This document shows, piece by piece, positions 1 through 5,998 of a stretch of 8,266 nt of DNA; positions within the stretch are counted from its first letter, which is position 1; every line of letters begins with the position of its first letter. Origin of the DNA: Clostridia bacterium (GTDB taxonomy: Bacteria; Bacillota; Clostridia; Oscillospirales; Acutalibacteraceae). Under the pieces are notes generated by a model that had not been told where the DNA came from, did no database searches, and was given only the letters and a program-made list of their open reading frames with translations. The translations under genes were made by a program, and so were the position numbers. The stretch spans positions 1-8,266 of the forward strand of contig CAAGGN010000067.1 in NCBI GenBank assembly GCA_900769375.1, read 5' to 3'.

Positions 1-957
1 ATTATCGGTCTTTCCCTTGCAGGAAATGCGGTAGGCGACCTTCAAAACGGTGGCGTTAAGGTTGATGGCGCATCGGTTGCAAATCCTCTTATTTGCGTTC
101 TTATCGGTCTTATCACGCTTATCGTTGTAACCCTTTGCTCGACCTACGGCAAAAAAATGGCGCGTCTTATACCCTTCATTATCGGTATCCTTGCCGGTTA
201 TCTTGTTGCAGTCATCTTTACCGTAATCGGTATTTTAACCGACAATGCTTCCTTGATGGTTGTTGATTTTTCACATTTTACCGCTCTTGTTGCAGAAGGT
301 GTTACCCTTAAAACCTTCTTTGCAGTTCCCGACTTCACCTTCCTTACTGCAGTTAAGGGAATCGGAGAAATAAACGCAGCTTACGTTGGCACCATCGCAG
401 TAGCATACGTTCCCGTTGCCTTCGTTGTATTTGCAGAGCATATTGCCGACCATAAAAATATCTCTTCCATTATTGAAAGAGACCTTCTTACCGAGCCCGG
501 TCTTCACAGAACCCTTCTCGGTGACGGTATCGGTTCAATGGTAGGCGCATTATTTGGCGGATGCCCCAATACAACCTACGGCGAATCCGTTGCTTGCGTT
601 GCCATTACAAGAAACGCTTCGGTTGTAACCATAGTTGCCGCTGCTATCGGCGCAATCCTTGTTTCTCTTATCAATCCCTTTGTTGCCTTTGTTAATTCCA
701 TTCCCGCTTGCGTAATGGGCGGCGTTTGTATGGCGCTTTACGGATTTATCGCAGTTAGCGGTCTTAAAATGGTACAGAAGGTTGATTTAAACCAGAACAG
801 AAATCTTTTCGTAGCGTCCGCAATCCTTATTGCAGGTATTGGCGGTCTTACCCTCAATTTTGGTAAGGTAACGCTCACCTCTATTGCCTGCGCACTCATC
901 CTCGGTATTATCGTTAATATTATTCTTTCAAAGGAAAAAGCAGAAGTTGAAGAATAA
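1..957 (+). CDS. uraA: Uracil permease, NCS2 family (5'-truncated)
   Basis: This is an inner-membrane uracil:proton symporter of the nucleobase-cation symporter-2 family, which imports uracil for pyrimidine salvage. The reading frame is open from base 1, so the gene starts before the window; 318 residues are visible, against about 420-450 for the family, so roughly the first 110-130 residues (the first transmembrane helices) are missing. The visible part is strongly hydrophobic. Two hallmark sites are present: AEHI (Glu codon at 436-438, the position of E. coli UraA Glu241) and GCPNTTYGE followed by AITRN (Glu codon at 583-585, the position of Glu290). Both glutamates contact uracil in UraA. 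The NTTYGE form is typical of uracil rather than xanthine/urate transporters. Codons are rich in GTT, CTT and ACC, which suggests good expression. The ATG at 157 is internal, not the start. A terminator follows. Assignment to the family is very secure; uracil specificity is inferred from the motif. Confidence 0.93.
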   Translation: MIGLSLAGNAVGDLQNGGVKVDGASVANPLICVLIGLITLIVVTLCSTYGKKMARLIPFIIGILAGYLVAVIFTVIGILTDNASLMVVDFSHFTALVAEGVTLKTFFAVPDFTFLTAVKGIGEINAAYVGTIAVAYVPVAFVVFAEHIADHKNISSIIERDLLTEPGLHRTLLGDGIGSMVGALFGGCPNTTYGESVACVAITRNASVVTIVAAAIGAILVSLINPFVAFVNSIPACVMGGVCMALYGFIAVSGLKMVQKVDLNQNRNLFVASAILIAGIGGLTLNFGKVTLTSIACALILGIIVNIILSKEKAEVEE

Positions 958-990
958 TTAGCCAAAATGTGAAGTTTAAATAAAAAGTTT

Positions 991-1023
991 AAGAGCTTGG
1001 CTTAATCGCCAAGCTCTTTTTTT
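991..1023 (+). terminator. Intrinsic terminator of the permease gene, overlapping the malQ 3' end
   Basis: A perfect 11-bp inverted repeat, AAGAGCTTGGC (991-1001) and GCCAAGCTCTT (1008-1018), encloses a 6-nt loop and runs directly into seven T residues (1017-1023). It lies 34 bases after the permease stop codon. On the minus strand the same hairpin is followed by AAAC and then five T residues, so it may also stop malQ transcription, but less well. The right arm and loop are the last codons and the stop of malQ. Confidence 0.92.
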
Positions 1024-2507
1024 GTTTTAGGAATTCTCCCGTAGGTTTCCGTAAGGTCGTAAATAATTTTTGCAAGCCAATCATTTATGCAGGTCCCGTC
1101 GATTCGCCATTTCCAGTTATTCCCAAGGGTTGAAGGGGTGTTAATTCTTCCCCTCTCGTCAAGACCCATGAAATCGGGCATCATAAATATCGCCGTATCG
1201 GCTACCGACATCATAGCAGATTTTATAAACGCCCAGTTAAAACCTTCTTCTGCCTTTGCGCCAAGGTATTTTTCGGCGAAGGCAACGTCGGCGGGCGGCG
1301 CCGATTTTATCCAACCCATAACCGTATCGTTATCGTGGGTGCCTGTATATACAATACAGTTTTTATTATAATTATGAGGCAGATAATCGCTTTCCTCTCG
1401 GCTATCAAAGGCGAACTGCAGCACCTTCATACCGGGGAAACCTGAATCTTTAAGGAGTTTTTTAACCTGTGGCGTTAAAAAGCCCAAATCCTCGGCTATA
1501 ATGGGAAGATTTTCGCCAAATTCCTTTTGGAGCGCACGGAAAAGCTTCATTGAAGGACCCTTTTTCCAACTGCCCTCTTTGGCGGTTTCGGCTCCGTACT
1601 TTATAGCATAGTAGGATTCGAAACCTCTGAAATGGTCGATACGGACAATATCGTAAATTTTGAAGGCCGATTTCATTCTGTTTACCCAGAAGGAATATGG
1701 CTTTTCCTCTTTGGCCATATAGCTCCATTTATATAAGGGGCTTCCCCAAAGCTGTCCGTCCTTAGAAAAGGCGTCGGGGGGAGTGCCTGCAACGCTTTTG
1801 GGGTTAAGATCTTTATCAAGGTCGAAGCACTCGTTGTTACTCCATACGTCCGCGCTGTCGTGGGCCACGTAAATAGGCATATCGCCAATAATTTCTATTC
1901 CCTTGCGGTTGGCATAAGCTTTAAGGCGAAGCCATTGCTCAAAGAATTTAAATTGCACGAATTTATGAAAATCTATGCGGTCTTTATATTCTTCCCTTGC
2001 TTTTTTTATAGCTTCATCTCGGCGGAATTTTAAGGGCTCGTCCCAAGTATACCAAGCGGTACCGCCAAAGGCATCTTTAAGGGCCATAAAGAGCGAATAT
2101 TCATCGAGCCAATATCCCTCTTTTTCGGTAAATTCCTTATAATCTTTATTTCCGCGGAAACGGGCAAAGGCAATGCTTAAAACATCAAGACGGTTTTCAT
2201 AAAGTTTGCCGTAATCCACTTGATAAGGGTCAAGGCCGAAATCTACATTTTCATATTCTTCCTTTAAAAGAAGCCCCTCGTCGCATAAAGTATCAAGATC
2301 GATAAAGTAAGGGTTGCCCGCAGAGGACGAAAAGGACTGATAAGGGGAATCGCCGTAATTAGTGGGGTTTAAGGGCAGAATCTGCCAATAACTTTGTCCC
2401 GCTTTTTCAAGAAAATCTATAAAGTTTTTCGCTTCCTTGCCGAAGGTGCCGATTCCGTGCTTTGAAGGAAGGGAGAAAACAGGCATTAAAATTCCGCTTT
2501 TGCGCAT
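1002..2507 (-). CDS. malQ: 4-alpha-glucanotransferase (amylomaltase, GH77)
   Basis: This cytoplasmic enzyme transfers alpha-1,4-glucan segments between maltodextrins (disproportionation), releasing glucose, in glycogen or maltodextrin metabolism. The protein has 501 residues, the usual length of bacterial amylomaltases. All core GH77 motifs are present in order: MPIYVAHDSADVW (about 210-222), the nucleophile Asp291 in VRIDHFRGFESYY, the acid/base Glu339 in IIAEDLG, and the stabilising Asp392 in YTGTHDNDTVMGW. These correspond to Asp293, Glu340 and Asp395 of the Thermus enzyme. The N-terminus (RKSGILMPVFSLPSKHGIGTFG) is also typical. The ATG start is supported by AAAGGAG at 2514-2520. No other sugar-metabolism gene is beside it, and it has its own sigma-A-like promoter at 2548-2576, although read-through from the upstream receptor genes is possible because no terminator is seen between them. 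Its 3' end lies within the terminator hairpin of the convergent permease gene. Confidence 0.97.
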   Translation of the reverse strand: MRKSGILMPVFSLPSKHGIGTFGKEAKNFIDFLEKAGQSYWQILPLNPTNYGDSPYQSFSSSAGNPYFIDLDTLCDEGLLLKEEYENVDFGLDPYQVDYGKLYENRLDVLSIAFARFRGNKDYKEFTEKEGYWLDEYSLFMALKDAFGGTAWYTWDEPLKFRRDEAIKKAREEYKDRIDFHKFVQFKFFEQWLRLKAYANRKGIEIIGDMPIYVAHDSADVWSNNECFDLDKDLNPKSVAGTPPDAFSKDGQLWGSPLYKWSYMAKEEKPYSFWVNRMKSAFKIYDIVRIDHFRGFESYYAIKYGAETAKEGSWKKGPSMKLFRALQKEFGENLPIIAEDLGFLTPQVKKLLKDSGFPGMKVLQFAFDSREESDYLPHNYNKNCIVYTGTHDNDTVMGWIKSAPPADVAFAEKYLGAKAEEGFNWAFIKSAMMSVADTAIFMMPDFMGLDERGRINTPSTLGNNWKWRIDGTCINDWLAKIIYDLTETYGRIPKTKKELGD

Positions 2508-2513
2508 AAATAA

Positions 2514-2520
2514 CTCCTTT
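2514..2520 (-). promoter_or_regulatory. Ribosome binding site of malQ
   Basis: AAAGGAG on the minus strand, 6 bases before the ATG at 2507. It fixes this ATG as the malQ start. Confidence 0.8.
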
Positions 2521-2547
2521 AAGGATTTTAGGTTAAATATTGTAACA

Positions 2548-2576
2548 ATTATAAAATTTTATTTCCCTTAGGTCAA
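2548..2576 (-). promoter_or_regulatory. Sigma-A-type promoter for malQ
   Basis: Read on the minus strand, TTGACC (2576-2571), a spacer of exactly 17 bases and TATAAT (2553-2548) form a near-consensus housekeeping promoter, with the -10 box about 40 bases upstream of the malQ ATG. The -35 box overlaps the TGA stop (2575-2573) of the upstream germination gene. This supports independent vegetative transcription of malQ. It is a sequence match only. Confidence 0.75.
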
Positions 2577-3460
2577 GGGGATTTTTTGTTTTTTAAAAGC
2601 GAAAGAATAAAAACTCCGCTTTTAATACACAGAGCGGTTTTAACAAGGGACGAAACAAAAAAGAGATAATAAACAAAAAAATCCAGACGGGTGAAAAGAT
2701 TGCCGAAGGTGAGGGTGCCGATGGCCGAGAAATAGGGAAACTCGAAATGATTTACGCCGCTACCTAAAATTAGTAAAGAGGTGAGGAAAATTCCGCTTAG
2801 CAGCAGTCCTCCAATGATTACGCCCAAAACCGCCGTTTTCTTATTAAACGAAGGGTAAGCCCCATAGCAAAGACCAAGGGCGGCGAGGGCGGGAAGAAAG
2901 ATTTTGGCGAAGTAATTAAGCCCTTCGGCCGTTAGTTTTTTTATGGGCGGAAAGGCGAAGACCGAAATATTTATAAGCTTCATTGAGGGGACAGAAAGGG
3001 CGAAAAGAGTAAGAATAATCAGACCTATAAACACAATAGATATAAGAGCAAATTTAAAAATCGGCTCTTTTTTTAATGTTAAAAATGGGATAAGCCCCCC
3101 TAAAAAGAGTAAAAGGGATATGATTTTTGGGGCTTTGGGTAAAAGTATTTCACCCGCGAATTTTAAAAACTCTGAAAAAGGAAAAACTGCGGAAAGGAAA
3201 AATAAAAGGGCGACGATAGAAAAAAGTAAGGAAAATAAAAATTTAACCGCCGTGTGTTTGCTTTGCAGTAGCTTCACCCCGCCTTTTAAAAGGCAAGGGA
3301 CAAATAAAAATAGGGGAATAGCAACGATAAAAGCCAACAAAAAAGCGGAAAAAGAATAAATATCAGAAGGTTTATAAGGTATCAATATAACCGCTTCGCC
3401 TAAAACGGCAAGGGCTATAAGGGCGACGGAGTGGGGGGAATAATTTTTTAAAATTTTCAA
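2573..3460 (-). CDS. gerAB: Spore germination receptor B subunit (GerAB family), short form with TTG start
   Basis: This is an inner-spore-membrane subunit of a GerA-type germinant receptor, related to the APC amino-acid transporter superfamily and implicated in germinant binding. The 295 residues are very hydrophobic, with about eight predicted helices (roughly 9-28, 35-57, 71-93, 111-128, 136-157, 184-203, 209-232, 258-288). Family features are the N-terminal SPHSVALIAL segment, the central PPIKKL...GLNYF region, and the segment FEFPYFSAI...FTRLDFFVYYLF that precedes helix 8. B. subtilis GerAB has about 365 residues and ten helices, so the last two helices appear to be absent; the protein stops after LLKNKKSP. 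The start codon is TTG (3460-3458), overlapping the TGA of the upstream gene as TTGA, with a strong AGGAGG 7 bases away; no useful ATG lies nearby. It is the last gene of an A-C-B receptor operon. Family assignment is good; the functional consequence of the shorter C-terminus is unknown. Confidence 0.85.
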   Translation of the reverse strand: MKILKNYSPHSVALIALAVLGEAVILIPYKPSDIYSFSAFLLAFIVAIPLFLFVPCLLKGGVKLLQSKHTAVKFLFSLLFSIVALLFFLSAVFPFSEFLKFAGEILLPKAPKIISLLLFLGGLIPFLTLKKEPIFKFALISIVFIGLIILTLFALSVPSMKLINISVFAFPPIKKLTAEGLNYFAKIFLPALAALGLCYGAYPSFNKKTAVLGVIIGGLLLSGIFLTSLLILGSGVNHFEFPYFSAIGTLTFGNLFTRLDFFVYYLFFVSSLVKTALCIKSGVFILSLLKNKKSP

Positions 3461-4452
3461 AATAATTCCTCCTCTACCTTCAAAACTATATCGCTGTTTT
3501 TATATATTCCTCTGTAACTTTCTTTTATTTCGAGGAATTCCTTTGGGTGCTTTTGATTTAAGATTTTCGAAAAGGAAAAAATATCTTTTTGGCTTTCTAA
3601 AAGCTTTCCCGCGCGATTTTCAAATTCCTTTAAAAATCCTTCGCTTCGAGTTTTAAAACGAAATTTGGCGTTAAGATTTATATATAGCTCATTTTGTTTT
3701 ACCTCGGCTTTAAAATAGGTGTGGGCGTCCTGTATTTCCGCCGTTTCACCGACAAGGGTTACATTGCCTTTTCCGTAGCGACCCGTGAGTACCGATAGGA
3801 TAAAAGAGTCGTCAGAATTAAGCTTTTTACTCGGTGAAAAATCGGTATAAACCAGTTCTCCTTGGGTGTGGAATTTATCGTCATCCGCCTTCAAAAAGGG
3901 AAGATAGAAGGTGGGTATAAATTCGTCGGTTGCCGAAAGAAGCTCGTAAAGGCGGTTTTTATAGCTAATCCCGTCCTCTTCATCTCGGCTTTCTATAAGG
4001 GAGGATATATCATAACCGCCCGCCGCCTCAGAAACCGCGTCCGCGGATATAATTTTTTCTACCTCCTCGGTGGCGGCAAAGTAAACAGAGGTGTTAAGTT
4101 CCTCGGTTTTCTTGCAGAATTCCACCACGTTCTTCATATCCTTCTGAGCAATATTAGGTGAAACTAAAATAACGCTGCAATGCTCAAAGGATAAGGGCTT
4201 ATATATCTTATTTTTAAGGGAATAGAGAGCGGCTTCTAAGGTTTCGCCATGGGCTTCATAGGTTTCTTCTTTAAGCTCCGCCTCGGTCTCGTTTGCCGTA
4301 ACCGCCTCAATGAAAATCGTAAAGTTTCCGCCTTCCTTATCAAAACCCATAGCCGACACTATAAAACTATTGTCACTCTCTCTATAGCCCGTGCAACCGC
4401 ACAGAAAACATAGGACCAAAACCAAACCTAAGGATAGAAATTTTTTAGCCAT
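3457..4452 (-). CDS. gerAC: Spore germination receptor C subunit, lipoprotein (GerAC family)
   Basis: This is the lipid-anchored subunit of a GerA-type germinant receptor, facing outward from the inner spore membrane and required for receptor function. The 331-residue protein begins with a classic lipoprotein signal: MAKK, a hydrophobic core, and a lipobox LCGC with the modified cysteine at Cys20. Directly after it, GCTGYRESDNSFIVSAMGFDKE matches the GerAC pattern (GCWDxxE, then IVxAxGxDKE), although the usual Trp-Asp after the cysteine is replaced by Thr-Gly. A middle segment, GELVYTDFSPSKKLNSDDS, corresponds to the conserved strand entering the C-terminal domain. It is somewhat shorter than the common 360-400 residues. 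The ATG lies 8 bases inside the 3' end of the A-subunit gene, with a moderate AAAGGG about 8 bases upstream. Its stop overlaps the B-subunit start. Tight overlaps on both sides indicate one transcript with coupled translation. Confidence 0.92.
   Translation of the reverse strand: MAKKFLSLGLVLVLCFLCGCTGYRESDNSFIVSAMGFDKEGGNFTIFIEAVTANETEAELKEETYEAHGETLEAALYSLKNKIYKPLSFEHCSVILVSPNIAQKDMKNVVEFCKKTEELNTSVYFAATEEVEKIISADAVSEAAGGYDISSLIESRDEEDGISYKNRLYELLSATDEFIPTFYLPFLKADDDKFHTQGELVYTDFSPSKKLNSDDSFILSVLTGRYGKGNVTLVGETAEIQDAHTYFKAEVKQNELYINLNAKFRFKTRSEGFLKEFENRAGKLLESQKDIFSFSKILNQKHPKEFLEIKESYRGIYKNSDIVLKVEEELF
3468..3473 (-). promoter_or_regulatory. Strong ribosome binding site deciding a TTG start
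   Basis: A perfect AGGAGG on the minus strand, 7 bases before the TTG at 3460, embedded in the final Glu codons of the upstream lipoprotein gene. Together with the TTGA stop/start overlap it supports TTG as the true start and translational coupling between the two receptor genes. Confidence 0.8.
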
Positions 4453-5932
4453 TTTTTCTTCCCTTTCTCACTTTATCGGGGGTAAAGGACGGACGGGTAA
4501 ACATATTCCCCCAAGGAGCGCGAAGGAGGGTGTCCTTAAGATTTTGGCAAGTGGGGTTGGCAAGGGGCAGGGTGTAATCTGTGCCAAAGGAATCCAAAGC
4601 CAAGACCCGCAAAATTATAAAGGCGCCGAGGGCGAAAATTCCGTAAAGCCCAAAAAGGGCGCCTGCTATGGTGAAAACCACCTTAAGATAAAATACCGCC
4701 CCTTTAAGACGGGGTATCATAAGCCCCGCAATACCGCTAAGAGCTACCGCTATCAGCATTGGCGCGCTTATAATTCCCGCCTCTACCGATGCCTGTCCCA
4801 CCACAAGTCCACCTACGATGCTAAGCGCGTGACCGAGACTTTGGGGCATTCGCACCCCCGTTTCCTTTAGTATTTCAAAAACGAAAATCAAAAGAAGGCA
4901 TTCAATAACCGAGGGGAAGGGCACGCCGCCGCGCAGTTTTATGAGTGTGAGGGAAAACGATGTTGGCAGAAGGTCGAAATGATGAACGCATAGGGCGGTG
5001 AAAAGTGCGGGTACCAAAATCGCCAAAAAGAAGCAGATATACCTTAAACACCGCCCGATAGAAGCAACAAGGAAATTCAGATAATAATCTTCGTCGGACT
5101 GAAAGTTTTCGCAAAAAAGATAGGGAATGGTAAGAACTACGGGGGTGCCGTCGACAATAACAGCTATTCTTCCTTCAAGAAGTCGAGCCGCTACAATATC
5201 GGGGCGTTCGGTAGTGCCCACCGTTTTGAAAAGGGAATATTTAGGTTTTTTAATCATTTCGGTGATATAGTTGCTGTCAAGAATACCGTCTATATCAATT
5301 TCCTTTATTTGTTTTCTTATGCGGTTTAAAAGAGCTTTATCGGCAAGGGAGCCAAGATAGCATATAAAAACCAAGGTGCCGCTTCGCCTACCTACGTGAA
5401 GCATCTCGGTGCAAAGGTCGGGGGTAACAAGTTTTCGGCGGATAAGGGCCAAATTAAGCATAGCCGCTTCATCAAAGCCCTCGCGGGGGCCTTGTAAAAC
5501 CCTTTCGTCAACGGGCTCGTTAACACCCCTCGTGCGCCAACCCTTTGAATCGACTACGAGGGCGACATCGTTATCTTCGATGATTAATACCGTGTCACCG
5601 TAGAGAATGGAGCGGAGAATTTCGCCAAGATCGGTCTGCGGCTTGGCATCCCCCGTAAAAAGAATATTGGAAAGCAGAAAATCTGCGGTGCAAAAATTCT
5701 TGTCCGTAAGCGAAGCGGAAACCAGGGGGCGAATTACCGAATCATCAATTAAGGCGGCGTTTACCATACCGTCCATATAGTAGAGTCTGCATTTTACCCC
5801 CGTTTTTCCTATCATAACCGTTCGTTTAAAAAGAACGCAGTTATTCTTTAATATATCCTCGATTTTTCCCGTGTTTTTTTCGAAATCTTTGGAAAGCACC
5901 ATACCGATATAATCATTGATTCCCGTATGCAT
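4445..5932 (-). CDS. gerAA: Spore germination receptor A subunit (GerAA/SpoVAF family)
   Basis: This is the integral membrane A subunit of a GerA-type germinant receptor, a family reported to form an oligomeric ion channel in the inner spore membrane. From the preferred ATG it has 495 residues, normal for the family. The N-terminal half is a soluble domain containing the signature VNEPVDERVLQGPREGFDE (about 137-155) and then LIRRKL. A second signature, VGTTERPDIVAARLLEGR (238-255), is followed by VDGTPVVLTIPYLF and the membrane half, with helices beginning near residue 290; GHALSIVGGLVVGQASVEAG (about 367-386) is a canonical segment. The frame extends upstream to a TTG at 5965, but the AAAGGAAGGA sequence ending 4 bases before the ATG at 5932 selects that ATG. 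It is the first gene of the A-C-B operon and overlaps the C-subunit gene by 8 bases. Family membership is certain; the germinant recognised cannot be predicted. Confidence 0.95.
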   Translation of the reverse strand: MHTGINDYIGMVLSKDFEKNTGKIEDILKNNCVLFKRTVMIGKTGVKCRLYYMDGMVNAALIDDSVIRPLVSASLTDKNFCTADFLLSNILFTGDAKPQTDLGEILRSILYGDTVLIIEDNDVALVVDSKGWRTRGVNEPVDERVLQGPREGFDEAAMLNLALIRRKLVTPDLCTEMLHVGRRSGTLVFICYLGSLADKALLNRIRKQIKEIDIDGILDSNYITEMIKKPKYSLFKTVGTTERPDIVAARLLEGRIAVIVDGTPVVLTIPYLFCENFQSDEDYYLNFLVASIGRCLRYICFFLAILVPALFTALCVHHFDLLPTSFSLTLIKLRGGVPFPSVIECLLLIFVFEILKETGVRMPQSLGHALSIVGGLVVGQASVEAGIISAPMLIAVALSGIAGLMIPRLKGAVFYLKVVFTIAGALFGLYGIFALGAFIILRVLALDSFGTDYTLPLANPTCQNLKDTLLRAPWGNMFTRPSFTPDKVRKGRKNG

Positions 5933-5936
5933 AAAA

Positions 5937-5946
5937 TCCTTCCTTT
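5937..5946 (-). promoter_or_regulatory. Ribosome binding site selecting the GerAA-type start
   Basis: AAAGGAAGGA on the minus strand ends 4 bases before the ATG at 5932. The alternative in-frame TTG at 5965 has no comparable purine-rich site in front of it and lies just downstream of a TATAAT-like box, so the ATG is preferred. Confidence 0.75.
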
Positions 5947-5967
5947 CAGATGAAATTTTATACAATT

Positions 5968-5996
5968 ATTATATCCGATGAATTTCCGAAAATTCT
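5968..5996 (-). promoter_or_regulatory. Candidate promoter for the germinant receptor operon
   Basis: Within the 66-base gap upstream of the receptor operon, the minus strand holds AGAATT (5996-5991), a 17-base spacer and TATAAT followed by A (5973-5967). The -10 would suit sigma-A, but TATAATA also differs by only one base from the forespore sigma-G type CATAATA, and AGAATT partly resembles the sigma-G -35 (TGAATA). Receptor operons of this family are normally sigma-G dependent. Which sigma factor reads it cannot be settled from sequence; read-through from the hydrolase gene is also possible. Confidence 0.4.
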
Positions 5997-5998
5997 TT

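Noticed and set aside
972..992. Two copies of AAGTTTAA before the terminator
   Set aside because: Eight-base AT-rich repeats in a short intergenic gap are expected by chance.
1462..1728. Minus-strand open frames inside malQ (also 1682-1888)
   Set aside because: They are out of frame with a gene whose catalytic motifs are complete, so they are shadows.
2565..2587. Plus-strand hairpin CCCTT/AAGGG followed by six T residues, like an intrinsic terminator
   Set aside because: The stem is only 5 bp, there is no plus-strand gene upstream of it, and the T-run is simply the Lys-rich C-terminal codons of the GerAB-type gene. On the minus strand it lacks a T-run.
2943..3359. Plus-strand open frame opposite the GerAB-type gene, and similar ones at 3862-4161, 4391-4870 and 6905-7318
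   Set aside because: They are low-complexity, Lys- or Gly-rich mirror frames of well-supported genes with no family motifs and no plausible ribosome binding sites.
5933..5965. Eleven-residue N-terminal extension of the GerAA-type protein from a TTG start
   Set aside because: The extension lies across the ribosome binding site of the ATG at 5932 and begins next to a TATAAT-like box; it has no binding site of its own.
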